A stretch of 26,450 nt of DNA, from positions 222,300 through 248,749 of the forward strand of contig MNCI01001967.1 in assembly GCA_015680685.1 (NCBI GenBank). Direction: 5' to 3'. The position numbers and the translations under genes were made by a program. The notes beneath the pieces are model-generated. The model was not told where the DNA came from and ran no database searches. It saw only the letters and a program-made list of their open reading frames with translations. Origin of the DNA: Gnetum montanum. Its lineage: Eukaryota > Streptophyta > Gnetopsida > Gnetales > Gnetaceae. Position 1 is the stretch's first letter, and every line of letters starts with the position of its first letter. Below, piece after piece: positions 10,745 through 21,600 of the stretch.

Positions 10745-11066
10745 CTGACACAGTTCTGGAGAGTTTTGATTGGTATGTGTATACGCTGGGCGTACACGCT
10801 GCATCTGTTGGGCGTAGACGCTGGGCGTGCAGGATGTACATGCTCAGCGTATGAACTCCCGAATGCATGACGTCAACACCTGATGATTGCTCTGTTCGTG
10901 TGAGTTTGTGCCAAGTCTTACTCTGGAATGTCGTTTCCGTGCCATCTTTGGAATTCCATGCTGGGCGTACACGTCAGCGATGGGCATACATGTGAGGCGT
11001 ATACATTGGGCGTGTACGCTGGGTGTATACGCTGGTCGTGTACGCTGGGCGTATACGCTGCATACT
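10745..11066. repeat. dispersed GTATACGCTGGGCGTA repeats
   Basis: Repeated short words such as GTATACGCTGGGCGTACAC, partly palindromic, cluster at 10777-10850 and 10960-11066. They use the same GCGTA/TACGC vocabulary as the arrays at 190-445 and 8990-9770. They may be part of an LTR U3 region. Confidence 0.6.
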
Positions 11067-11287
11067 ACATACTTAGTGAGAACTAAGCATCTCGAACTCT
11101 GAAGTTGCCATGTTTGATACTAGATGTTGTCGTGGTTGTTTGCGGGTCCCGGGGAACTGTTTCTTGTTGAGTTCTACTGTTTGAAGCTATTTGTGAGGCC
11201 CTCAAGCTTTGGTCACGCCGGAGAATGTCATGACTTAGCTCGACTCTTGCTGGAGAAGTACTAGGCTTAGAATTTTGTGGTGTTTCA

Positions 11288-11905
11288 ACTCCAGAGATAA
11301 AATATTTTCCATGTGCCCGCAGTAGGAGTCCCCAAGTGAACGGATCTTTACTTGAGTAGCTTTGTACCTGAACACAAGTTGTGTACGACAATAAAGACGA
11401 GCCTTGTGGATAAACCTTGCAGTGCATGGAATAGGATTTATTACTTGTTATTTCTTACCTGTTATTTATTACCTACATTAGTGCGGCATGAGTACGACTT
11501 GATTACGAGCATTGCCGAATGTGTACGGCTAGTTAAGGAATCGGCTGCTCATCGCGATTAGTCTCTCTCACCCTCAACTCCTAGAATGCGAGATGAGTAC
11601 AACTTGATTACGAGCATCTACAGATGTGTACGGCTAGTCAAGGAATTGGCTGCTCATCACGTTTAGGCTAGTTAAGNNNNNNNNNNNNNNNNNNNNNNNN
11701 NNNNACCATAAAAGACCATAAAAATCATATACCTCGGACTTACTTAACCATACACCATGACAACAACAAGTCTAGGAAGACAACGAATGATTAACCCCAA
11801 GTGTTCCATGGGGCGTTTAGGCATTTAGTCTGCGAAGTTCGACTGGATCGCGCATGCTACGCTCGTTTCGTATGGTTGAGTGTAGGGGTACCTCGCCACT
11901 CATCA
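11288..11905 (+). mobile_element. plus-strand LTR segment (R-U5), left copy
   Basis: This segment is homologous to 25671-26444. It has an AATAAA poly(A) signal at 11390-11395 and ends in CATCA, as the right copy does. What follows (CCAACTATGG) is not a primer binding site, so this is a solo or truncated LTR, or a 3' LTR. Sequence upstream of 11288 does not match the right copy, so either U3 was exchanged or the LTR is truncated. The N gap at 11677-11704 interrupts it. Confidence 0.75.
11677..11704. other. assembly gap (28 N)
   Basis: A run of 28 Ns inside the left LTR copy. The aligned right copy has about 198 bases here (26043-26240), so the true missing length is probably near 200. Confidence 0.95.
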
Positions 11906-12011
11906 CCAACTATGGCATATTAATGGTACTAACTATGATATGTGAAATTTAAGTGCCAAGGTTGAGAAATGAATGTTAAGAGTACTTTGTTTAAGAGCAT
12001 AGATAACCTTT

Positions 12012-12198
12012 CCAAATCAAGAATATATAATAATGATGTGTTAGCCTACTGATAAGATTTTTAATTTGAAAGCTCCAAGTCATGGATTCGATTCTAGTAA
12101 ACAATGTTGAATTATAAAATTCTAATTGAACTATATATCTTAGGGTGTACCCATATTACAATCATTTAGAGTTCCAACACCCCAAATCAAGAATATAT
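12012..12198 (+). mobile_element. complete tRNA-derived SINE with 17-bp target-site duplication
   Basis: The body is about 12029-12181. It is flanked by perfect direct repeats CCAAATCAAGAATATAT at 12012-12028 and 12182-12198. An A-box-like TTAGCCTACTGATAAG is at 12041-12056 and a B-box-like GATTCGATTC at 12085-12094, followed by a conserved tail ending TTCCAACACC. Relatives lie at 22664-22800 and 23190-23715. The duplication proves that a discrete unit inserted here. Confidence 0.8.
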
Positions 12199-13042
12199 TT
12201 ATTTTAGGGTCTGATATATATTTATTTGGTTTAGTTTAGTTTGTTTATATGAATGATTCCATTTCTTAAATTAAACAAGTTTGTGTGATAATCTAAGATG
12301 TATTATGAAATTCTGGTTAGACATATGAGCAGATCCATCTTAGATGATCTTTGGATTCTTTGTGCTAGTCATAAATCTTTAAATCCAATAGAAAGAATTA
12401 GCATCTACAAATTTAAACAACCAAACATGGCCTAAAATAATAGAACAACCAAACATGTCCTAGAATAATAGAGCGGGAAACATGAGAGTCGACGGTCTGG
12501 GTCTGCGCAAACAGTGAATTTAACGGTATTTTTTAGTTTCCGAGCTGTCAATAAGTTGAGCTTTGCAGACAGCATAAGGAAAAACTCTTTAACAAGTAAC
12601 CAACCGCAAGCCAGAAAAGAAGAAGGATGCTTTGGTTAGCCATTTCTCATTGCGCTGTACATTCCTGAAATCCCCTTCTTTGTTGAACGGCATATACACC
12701 AAATTGTCACACATAGTGGAGAACATTAAAAACAGAACAATGAAATACAGAATACTTGAAAGTAAACATAACCATGGATGTAATATAAATCAATTGAAGC
12801 CAATGAAAGTGAGCTTGTGAAATTGAACAAAGCCTGACCAGTAAGCATAATGAAACTGGAATTGAACTTTTACTGATTTCCACACAGACATTTTGTCCAC
12901 TCAGATTTTTTGAATCTAACCACTGCACAGTTTCGAATCCCTTTTACAGAATTTTTCCTTCAAAGACAAGTGGTTTGCCAGTCATCAAGATGCTTGGTGG
13001 TAGTGTTTTTATTTGAATTTGCATCCGGGACAAACTTGTCAG
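12199..13042. other. AT-rich intergenic DNA and 3' flank of TNP
   Basis: No gene was seen. It holds a 28-bp tandem duplication (12418-12445 and 12446-12473, starting CAACCAAACATG). Near the TNP stop, a minus-strand AATAAA at 13008-13013 is a likely poly(A) signal about 30 bases after the stop codon. Confidence 0.55.
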
Positions 13043-16000
13043 CTACCCAAATCTAATATTTGTCTGATATCTAACAAGCTTGGCTAAGGTCTCCTGGGAA
13101 GCCATGGTTTCAGGATGATCAGAACCCAGAAGCACTGTTCTGATGCTAATGCAGCTCCTGCACAAATCTTCCCCAACATCATAAAGCCCACCTTTAAGCA
13201 TAAGCTTTGCTCTGATTTCCAACAAGGAAGCCTTCAAAAGTGTCACGGCCTGCCACATGAATTCATCCACTTCTGTATTAAGAGCCCGAGGCTGTCTCCA
13301 GCATGAAGATTTATCCAACAAATTAGGAACCTGTGAAACAAAGGATTCTTCTGCAGCCTCCAATAGTTTGGTGGAAATGCGGAGCAGTTCAGTGGAAGCT
13401 TGACACATTGAAAAGGTGGTAAAGAAATGAACTGCCAATGGAACTATTGCTTTCTTGACGAAGACAAGAAGATCAGAAACCCTAGGCTCTACAACTACAG
13501 GAGCATTACCAAACTTGAGCACAAGAAAACAAGCAGCCAACATGTGCTCTTGATGCTGGGAAATAAAGCCTCTGGTGAGAACCGCTTGGAACATTGCTCT
13601 TGCAGCAGAGCTGCCCTCCTTTTTCCTTGAATACAGTTGCACAATTTGAGGGAACTGAATCCATCCATGCCTTGTAGTGCTCTTGGCTATTCCAAATCTG
13701 ATCAACAAATATGCTGCTTCAAGTTCTGGCTTCCTTGATTTTGACAGTCCGCAAAAGCAACCCATCAGATGCCAGCATCTCCTCCATAAATGCTGCCTTC
13801 TAGAGTCATGTGAAAGCCTTCGTGCCGCATTTGCCAACAGAGATATTGGAATAGGAAATGGAGCAAACCAGGCTCCAACCAGTGCCATCCTTGTGGCCAA
13901 GCATTTTTCTTCATCTGCATGGTCAAGAATGGTGAAGCAAACATCAAGCAATTGCATCAAAAATGGATGATTTCTCAGGGTGGAATCCTCCTGAATGCTT
14001 CTCATAACATCTCTCCAAGGAACCCTGTTTATGGTATCATAAAGTCTGGAGGGAGTGATAGGTAGCTCTGATAAGATTGAGCCCACAACAGCAAGACCTA
14101 ATGTCAATCTCCCCAGTTTATCTTCAATGGTTCTCAGCATATCCAACTCTGCAACAGTGAAATCTCTCCTTTTACCTTTCATCAAGGACATGGCCTCAAT
14201 ACTTGACAGATATGAAACCCTGAGAGGATCAAGATTCATGACTCTTGAAAGTCTAGTAGAGATTATGACATGAGTTGGCCCACCAAACCTAGGAAGAAGC
14301 TCAAGAAGATTTCTGCCATCCCACCAATCTCTCTCACTCTCCAAATTCTCAATCACAAGCAGATAAGGAATATCTCTAGCAAGCTCCTTCTTCACCCTTT
14401 GAATTGCCTCCATTTCCTGCTCCTCAAAGGTCTTATTTTTATTCTTCTCAGAGCCCATGTGTGTCTCAGTCCCCACATCCAAACCAAGCAAAAAAGACAA
14501 ATTCAGATAGTTCTGCCTCAAATACCGGGCCTCCCCACCCACCCACAGTACCATCCTGTACCTCTCTGCAAATCTGTAAGCAAACTCAAGAACCAGCTCT
14601 GTTTTGCCAATTCCTGCTTCACCAGTCACACAAGCAATCCCTCTGCCATAAGCCTGATTCAAATCATGATTCCTCCTACCACCATACCTAGCCTTGTGCA
14701 AATTCCTAGCCCTTTGATCTCCTGTCTTCTTCAAATGCTTGCCACTATGAATCTCAATTTCTTTCTCAGATTCCTTCCAAACAAACAACTCTTTGCCCTT
14801 GCATTTGCTACCAGACCCACTACCCCTTTTCTCGGTGTCCTTGATCTCCCATTTATCAGCCTCACTCTTTCTCCTATCCACCATCTTTCCTACATGATCC
14901 TGCAACCTATCACTCTCACTCACCCTCCTATTCTCCCATTTCTTCCTGGATCTGCCGCTCCTCCTCCTCACAATGACTGAATCTCTCCTTCTGGGCCTGA
15001 TCTTGATATCCATAACATCATCATCCTCCTCCTCTTCCTCCCCAGTGCCAAAAAGAATAGCCTCCAGCTCCAGCAGCTCCCTCTTCCTGCCCACAAAATC
15101 AGGATTTCTAGGATAAGGAAACTCTTCACCCTGAAACCTAGTCCTCCTGCCTTTCTCCCTCTCTGTAACACTCCTCCTGCCCAATCTAGATCCCAACAGA
15201 CTTACAGCCCTGGTAACACAGCTCCTCCAATTTCCACCATTCGCCTCCAATCTCCAATCCTCGTTAACCCTGCTCAATCCCTCCACAGCATCCCTCCATT
15301 GCTTCTCATCTCCACCATACAATCTCCACAGATCACCCCCTTGCTTCTCCCAGAGCTCACCTCTCCTCTCAATAATATCCCTGGCCAGGCAATCCCCGGA
15401 CCCCAAATCGAAAAAAACAGGCACCAAATTCTTTCTACCCAGAAAAATCTTCAGTTCCTCTATAGTATAGGGATTAGAAAAAGACCTCCTTGTGACAATA
15501 ACAACCCCAAAAGTTGCAGAGCTGATGGCTCTATCTGCAATGTCATGGCTCCTTGCATCAGCATACCTGGCCCTGTCTGTAGCAAAGGAGGCAATGCCCT
15601 GAAGCTCAAGCTCGGCCCTGAGCCACTTGGTGAAGCAGAGCAGAGATCTCTTCCGCCCATGAGTGCCAATGTAGACATCACAGTTCCTGTATCTTGCAGA
15701 GGATGAGAGTGAAGCACGGGTCCTGGAAATTGAAACCTTTTTTGCAGGGTTTGAAGGGTTTCTGGCGAGAGGCCTGATTTTCCTGCCCAATGCATCACAG
15801 GAGGATTCTCTGTACATGTGTTGTGATTCAGAGCCTGTTCTGATAAAGCAGGGACCGCCATGGGAGGTGCTGCGAATGTCCGCTGCAGCAGAAGAAGAGG
15901 ATGGATTTGCAGGATTGGGTGGTGGGTTTGGGATTTGAGGGAGTATCATGGGCTGGGGGCTGAACGCATCATTGGATGTTGAAGAGCAGCTCTGAGGGCC

Positions 16001-16198
16001 ATACTTGTTGGATTCAGAGGATAGAGCAATAGCAGAGTCAAGGCAAGATGAGGAAGTGGGAGATCTGGGAGAGAAGAATGGAGACTGAGAAGCTGAAACA
16101 AATGCAGAGGAGGATGAGGACAAGTTGTTGGGGTTGTGTTGCTGGTGGTTCTTGGATGCCCCAAATCTGGAGCTTTCCTGCTTCTGAATGGGCTCCAT
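13043..16198 (-). CDS. TNP protein: TIR domain, P-loop NTPase, TPR-like C-terminus
   Basis: One uninterrupted exon of 1051 codons; ATG at 16196-16198, TAG at 13043-13045. The family (TNP, also called XTNX; Arabidopsis AT5G56220 and AT4G23440) is an old, low-copy class of TIR-NTPases distinct from classical NLR disease-resistance receptors. Order: a Ser/Pro-rich N-terminus with the family motif QSPFFSPRSP (38-47); a TIR domain about 171-340, where NPYTIEELKIF (242-252) keeps a glutamate at the place of the NADase catalytic residue; a linker with an acidic tract (387-394) and basic clusters (401-425); a P-loop GEAGIGKT (526-533); a Walker-B-like LLVIENLE (613-620); STRLSRV (647-653) and GRLTLGLAVVG (696-706) as NB-ARC-like motifs; and a helical C-terminus ending in a TPR-like repeat about 985-1045. 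No LRRs are present, as usual for the family. The start is supported by the ESSRFG motif just after it. A role in TIR-type signalling is inference. Confidence 0.93.
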   Translation of the reverse strand: MEPIQKQESSRFGASKNHQQHNPNNLSSSSSAFVSASQSPFFSPRSPTSSSCLDSAIALSSESNKYGPQSCSSTSNDAFSPQPMILPQIPNPPPNPANPSSSSAAADIRSTSHGGPCFIRTGSESQHMYRESSCDALGRKIRPLARNPSNPAKKVSISRTRASLSSSARYRNCDVYIGTHGRKRSLLCFTKWLRAELELQGIASFATDRARYADARSHDIADRAISSATFGVVIVTRRSFSNPYTIEELKIFLGRKNLVPVFFDLGSGDCLARDIIERRGELWEKQGGDLWRLYGGDEKQWRDAVEGLSRVNEDWRLEANGGNWRSCVTRAVSLLGSRLGRRSVTEREKGRRTRFQGEEFPYPRNPDFVGRKRELLELEAILFGTGEEEEEDDDVMDIKIRPRRRDSVIVRRRSGRSRKKWENRRVSESDRLQDHVGKMVDRRKSEADKWEIKDTEKRGSGSGSKCKGKELFVWKESEKEIEIHSGKHLKKTGDQRARNLHKARYGGRRNHDLNQAYGRGIACVTGEAGIGKTELVLEFAYRFAERYRMVLWVGGEARYLRQNYLNLSFLLGLDVGTETHMGSEKNKNKTFEEQEMEAIQRVKKELARDIPYLLVIENLESERDWWDGRNLLELLPRFGGPTHVIISTRLSRVMNLDPLRVSYLSSIEAMSLMKGKRRDFTVAELDMLRTIEDKLGRLTLGLAVVGSILSELPITPSRLYDTINRVPWRDVMRSIQEDSTLRNHPFLMQLLDVCFTILDHADEEKCLATRMALVGAWFAPFPIPISLLANAARRLSHDSRRQHLWRRCWHLMGCFCGLSKSRKPELEAAYLLIRFGIAKSTTRHGWIQFPQIVQLYSRKKEGSSAARAMFQAVLTRGFISQHQEHMLAACFLVLKFGNAPVVVEPRVSDLLVFVKKAIVPLAVHFFTTFSMCQASTELLRISTKLLEAAEESFVSQVPNLLDKSSCWRQPRALNTEVDEFMWQAVTLLKASLLEIRAKLMLKGGLYDVGEDLCRSCISIRTVLLGSDHPETMASQETLAKLVRYQTNIRFG

Positions 16199-16254
16199 GG
16201 ATCCATCTTCTTCTTGCAGGCCAAATTCACTGCTGCTTTTGCCCTCCCATGCAT
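15946..16254 (-). promoter_or_regulatory. overlapping upstream ORF at the TNP start
   Basis: Two ATGs in a different frame precede the TNP start: 16252-16254 and 16204-16206. Their shared frame runs to 15946, overlapping the first 253 bases of TNP. The ATG at 16206 is eight bases upstream of the TNP ATG and has A at -3 and G at +4, a better initiation context than the TNP ATG (T at -3). A seven-codon uORF also starts at 16250. If the transcript includes this leader unspliced, TNP translation would depend on leaky scanning or reinitiation. A 5' UTR intron could remove them. Confidence 0.4.
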
Positions 16255-18654
16255 ATTCCCCACTGCACAGACTGGCGCTTCATCCCCGCCTAACTTTCAG
16301 TTGCAGAATCCCAGCCAAAGCAACGCTTTCCCCAAAAGAAAAAAATAAATCAACGTGGCGCACCACCATCTTTTCAGGCTTTGATAGATATTCCCACATC
16401 TGTAGAAAGCCCAGAAACCGCCATGACTGTTGCTGTAAGATTGCTGCTGAATTCCTGGATCCTGGATCTTCCTCCTCTACGGCGTTCAGCTGCTTCTAGC
16501 AGTTTGTGGGGTACATCACAGAACCCACGTAGTCTCATCACTGTCATCAGCAGGATTGGTGGGTCTCTGAAAGAAGAATGAACAGCGGAAAAAAATAATA
16601 TCAGGAGGAAGCACTGGAAGGGCATGAAAACAAGGGCGCGTTCAACTTCATAGAAGCACCTCAGTGGGGCCCTGCGTTATGATAAATGATAATGAATTCA
16701 AAGCCTCTGCCAAAAAATGCTTAATCATTTCTTTCTTTCTCTGGGATTTCTTGATGTATGCCGTTTCTTTTTCTCTGGAATTCATTGCTTTCTTTTTCTG
16801 AGATTCATTGCTTCATCTTCTCTTTTTTCGGGTTGCATGCTGAACTGGTGTTTCATGTGGGCCTGTCGATCATTTCATTCTTTTTACTTCTGAAATTCTT
16901 TGAAACGGCGATTGGGTGTTTATGATGGATGGTGTGATGGTGATGCGGGTTATTGATATTGCTGTAAGGGTCCTGGGTAGCCATGATTCCAGCCACAATG
17001 CAGACAAAAAATATGGTTTGTTTAAGGAAATCGTGCAGATCCATGGATGTGAAACATGCCTGTTTTCCATGAATTAGGGCTTATTAAAGTGCAGGTAACG
17101 GTCAATTATGAAGCGGGAAGTGCTAGGCTCGATGAAATTTTGTCCTCTCTCAAGGTTCTCCTCCTCAGTTCTCCTAAAAACAAACGCTTTTCTTGCTTTG
17201 CTTTGACTTCATGGATTGGTTCCCTGACTAGACCTGTGAATCCTGGCCAATTCATACCCTGCTACCCCTGCTTTCACACTTCCTTCTTCTTCTCTCTGTA
17301 ACTTTTCCCAAGATTAAGGCATTCGCTTCACGCACGCCATGACTCCTTTTATATGTTGTTTTTATCTTGTGACTTGGTTGGCCTACCTTGGGACGATCTT
17401 AAGCTTTATCAATAGTGAACCAAATCATGGTGGCCTGCTGGGACTGCTCCTGTGGTCTCTCCATGCTCTCGAACTTCTTTTCGGAATTCCACCATTCTTT
17501 TAATAATGTCCGGCTACTGTTCCATTGGTAGTCTGAATGCTGAGTATGCGGAATGTCCCCAAAAGTGCTGAGCCGTGGTACGAATCATACCCCTTGTTTA
17601 CAGCCACAGGCCACAGGTATCGTATTTGCACCATCTACATCATGTGAACTTTGTCAAATCCATTGTTCACAGGTGTGTTCCAACTATCTGCATGAGCTTG
17701 CGTTCTGGAAGGTTCGGTAGGTTCTGATAGCTGGATTGGGTAATTTTAGGTGCTGTTGTTAAACCAGGACTTGGGTTGCATTTTGTAATTGGAATGTTCC
17801 ACGTGTTGTTAGGTTTCATGTCCTTGCGTAGTTGCTTTGCACCCAGAGAGACCACGAATTAGATGCGGTTGAAAACTAATGTGCAACCCAACATAGTTTC
17901 AGCTAAAAACTCAATATGGCTTTACTGCATCCCACCGTGCCCTTTGTAATACTTCAAGGTTTAACATCTTTCCTGACGAGTTCAAGATAAAAATTAAAAC
18001 GACGAATATGTACAAGACAACGGTGCGTTACCCATGTTATATTTTAAAATAGGCCACCAAAAATGTCAGGTGTTAGCGTTTGGGTATGCAAGCCCTTCTA
18101 AGCATATATGATGAAAATAGAGCATGCAAAACTCACTAAGAGAATACATTTTTTAAAGGCGGGTTCTTAATTCTCAGCATTTAAAAGATTTCAACCGGGG
18201 AAATTGCTATTCCAATTTACACATGTGAAGCAAATCATTCAAATTGTATTATATTCAGCAATGCATAATAGTGTCATTTTTTGAGCTGATAAGGTGGCTC
18301 ATTGCATAATATTCGTCCAGAACTGCTCGAGCTGCCAATGAGATAGCACTGTCGAAAGCTTATGGAAACAAAATATTGAGTGGGAAAAAACATCTGATAT
18401 TCTTGGTCCACCATTGTTGCTGAACAATTGTAGGACAATGTAAATACTTATTTTGATTATAATTTCATCATACTGCCACAGGCATGTCTATTTAACCATT
18501 CCTCACTATCCTTCCTATACTAAAAAACCTGGGAGGCAGAAATTGCTCGGGTAAAGGGAAAGATCAAAGCACGGAAACGAGCCGTCTCACTTAATGAATC
18601 AGAATGTACTGATGTAAAGAGATTTTTGTTTGTTGGTTCAAAGAGAAAATGGCA
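16199..18654. other. intergenic region between TNP and EB1, including the TNP promoter
   Basis: No additional gene was recognised. The first part is the TNP 5' leader and promoter. It has a pyrimidine-rich stretch on the plus strand (about 16720-16830, GA-rich on the TNP sense strand) with the word AATTCATTGCTT repeated in variant form. The rest has no repeats or ORFs that I can support. The EB1 3' untranslated region and terminator should lie near 18400-18650. Confidence 0.5.
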
Positions 18655-21600
18655 TCAACGCATGGACAAAGTGGATGCGGAGAGGCATGCATCGGCTTCC
18701 CGCTTCGGCCGAGGAGAACGATTGGGCGTCGGAGCATCCTGCGCATTAATTGTTCCACCTCCACTTTTGAATTTGATTAGCTCTCTCGTTTCGAATTTGG
18801 TCACCTCTCTCGTTTCGGGTACATTCTCATCGTTTTCCTCCAGAGCCTGGGCAATGATAGAACGTGCGTCCTCTATAAGGGAAGATCCATCATCAGATGC
18901 ATACAGAATTAGTTTTATGCCTCTGACCACCTGCCCATTTTAAAATTGCAGAGTAAATCAGGTTTCCAATTGTGTGAGAAAAAACATCTGCATGAAGTAA
19001 AAACAGCAGCAACAAGTGGCCAAAATCATTTGAAAACTGTGAAACTATAGAATCTATACAGCCATTGATCCCACTGCAAATTGCAGAGGCAAATCACGCT
19101 TTTAATGTGTAAAAAAGAGACTTGAACCAATGAACAAGGCCAGGAAACCGAGATCTTCGTACATACCGGCGTATCTTCCACACCCTTCGTTTCACATAAT
19201 ATTTCAATATCCCTGAGCTTTGAAAAGTAGAAATCTCTTTCTTTCTCCATACTGTCCACACTAAGCTTTAGCTGGGTTATCTGCATGGCATCCAGGGTTG
19301 AAAAGATTTCATGGAATTAGACGTAATTCAATTTAATAAATGGGTAACTGATTAACATAACAGAGAGAATCTTTTAAACAAACCTCTTCATTTAAACTTT
19401 GAATCTCAGACTCGGCTCCAGCTAATGCCTGATATGATGCGGATATTGCTGCTCCAGCGGAAGAAGTATCTGATGCAGGTTGTTGAAAGTTTGATAGTTG
19501 ATCATACTGTGGAGTGGCCTGGGTAGATGCAGGAAAATGAACAGCATTCTGTGGAAAGATTCCATTGGTTTTGTGTTGAGCTCGGATACCTGCATTAACA
19601 ACTGGAGCAAAAGGTTCAGGCCTTCGGGGAGGTCCAGAAGGTCCAGTTCTGGAGCCATGCCCCTTGCTTGGATTTGCCGATGCTGCTTTCTTGTTTACTT
19701 CTCTTCCTCCTTTAGCCATCTCTCTCCTTTCTATGGCATTATAGCTGACAGGAGTATAACCAATCACAAACAGTTAGATGCAGATGGGGCATGCTCTACT
19801 TTTCTGGCTCAGGAGAAAACATATCATAAACAAAGCATAAATGGTTGAAATGTTTTAGCGGCAAAAAGAAATGAACATACTTGCTTATGGTACCACCGTT
19901 GACGGAGTCGCAGTATCGCTTCAGCCATTGCATAAATTCTAAATTGTCTAGCGGACGGCCCTTTATAAGCTTGTTTACATCAATGTACTGCGAAAAGAAA
20001 AAAAATAATAGTGAAATTTTTGAAAAATGAAACAGCTTTCGGATGTTAGATTTTGATTCAGTTATGCAAATCCCAAGATATTAGGATAAAAACAAAGTAT
20101 CCATTAGGAACTTTTTATTTTACTTCATAAAAAATTCCTTGTAATTATTTCAATTAGGCAAAACATGTATGCAGAGATTATAAAAGCAGCGGTTCAAAAT
20201 AAGGCAATCATGCAACATTATAATTCGTTATCAATAGCACAAGTTTGACCATGGTCCCAGACACATGAATGAAATGATAATGGTTCAGTTTTGTAAAGAT
20301 AACTGAACCTGAAAGACTTTTTCGAACAATTCATTGACTCTAAAACAAACAAACCTAAGTACAATGCTAATAAGAATGAAAGGATGAGTGTTTACTTTAG
20401 TAGTTCTACATCTTGAATACCACAAGTTAATGCTTTAATCAAGTGAATAATGCTTCTAATAAATAACCGGCATTAGTAAATCAAATCCTTAATTCAACTT
20501 TAACAGTCAGCTTATCATATAAAGGCACCAGGATTATGATTACTTAATAAAATAGATAGAAAACTTAGAAGAGGTCCTGCCTATTCCTGTTGATAATAAG
20601 ACTAGAAAAGTTCCAAACATGCATCAGTGGCAGACAACAGTGTAAGAATGTTGTTGGGAAATTGGAAACCAACAGCTAGTTATATAGGCGTTATGATCAA
20701 TGATATACAAAAGTTTCATACTCGTGAATCCCTTCCTCTTGCAAAGATATTAATGACATTTCTCAAACTTTTAATTTAATATCTGACTGGAGAACAGCAG
20801 ACTGCAGAATCGGCTTCTTGATATTTAACTAAGAAAAATACACGCATCTGTTATATTTACAAGAAATAGAAATGATTCCAAAAGACGGAGTAGCAATCTT
20901 CTCTTCCATAATCATGAACAGACCATCTGAGCATTAAACAAATTCAGATTTGAGCTAATAGCATCTTCTTGAAAATGCAATTCTTTCTGAAAGAAATACA
21001 AGAAATGATAATATATTTGTGTTTAATATTATTATTAAATTAAGATGTACTTGATTTTTAAAATGGAAAAGATTAAGAAAATAGAGAGGTAAAACAGAAG
21101 ACAGAAAAACTAAGTTGAAAAGGAAAAACTGATAAACACCAAAGAGCAAATATTCATGAAAAAACATCTACGGCAGATGACGTATGCACCTGAGGAAGAC
21201 AATGTATGTTATGCACCCAGAAAAAATTTATTTTATTGGAACATTCACATTTCACAGACTCTGCTGCATAAAAGTCAGAACAATAAAGGCAAACGAAGAG
21301 GAAGAAAAGCAATCAACAAACCTTTGTGATTTTCAGTTTGTTGAAAATATCTTGCAGAACTTTGTAGTTCTGGATCATCTCATACTCACTCTTGGCATCA
21401 AAGTTGACCTGCATTGAGGAAACAAAAGATGGACCATTCAATATAAAAGCTCAACGAAATATATAATAAAAAAGCAAAAGAACCCAGAAAATTTTCGAGA
21501 AAGTAAACCTTGTGCATGGGAACAATGCCTGGATGCACTGCATCCATGAGTTGGCAGTGAACGGCTCCCGAAGCAGCCTGGCCAACGAAACCTTGATTAG

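Larger units (their letters stand above)
9892..11089 (-). mobile_element. 5' LTR of the minus-strand gag element (outer end provisional)
   Basis: The inner end is the TG at 9892-9893 (read TACA on the minus strand) next to the primer binding site. A TATAAAA box at 10419-10425 supports a minus-strand promoter. The segment beyond it, which would be U3, holds a large inverted repeat (10491-10670) and GCGTA-rich repeats (10590-11066). The outer end at a CA (11088-11089) is only a guess, because no second LTR copy of this element is in the window. Part of 10.6-11.1 kb could instead belong to the plus-strand LTR that follows. Confidence 0.45.

Noticed and set aside
14270-14980. Plus-strand open frame of 236 codons
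   Set aside because: It lies wholly antisense to the TNP coding exon, is low-complexity in composition, and has no recognisable motif; it is a shadow of TNP.
17056-17301. Plus-strand open frame between TNP and EB1
   Set aside because: No similarity or motif recognised and no supporting context.
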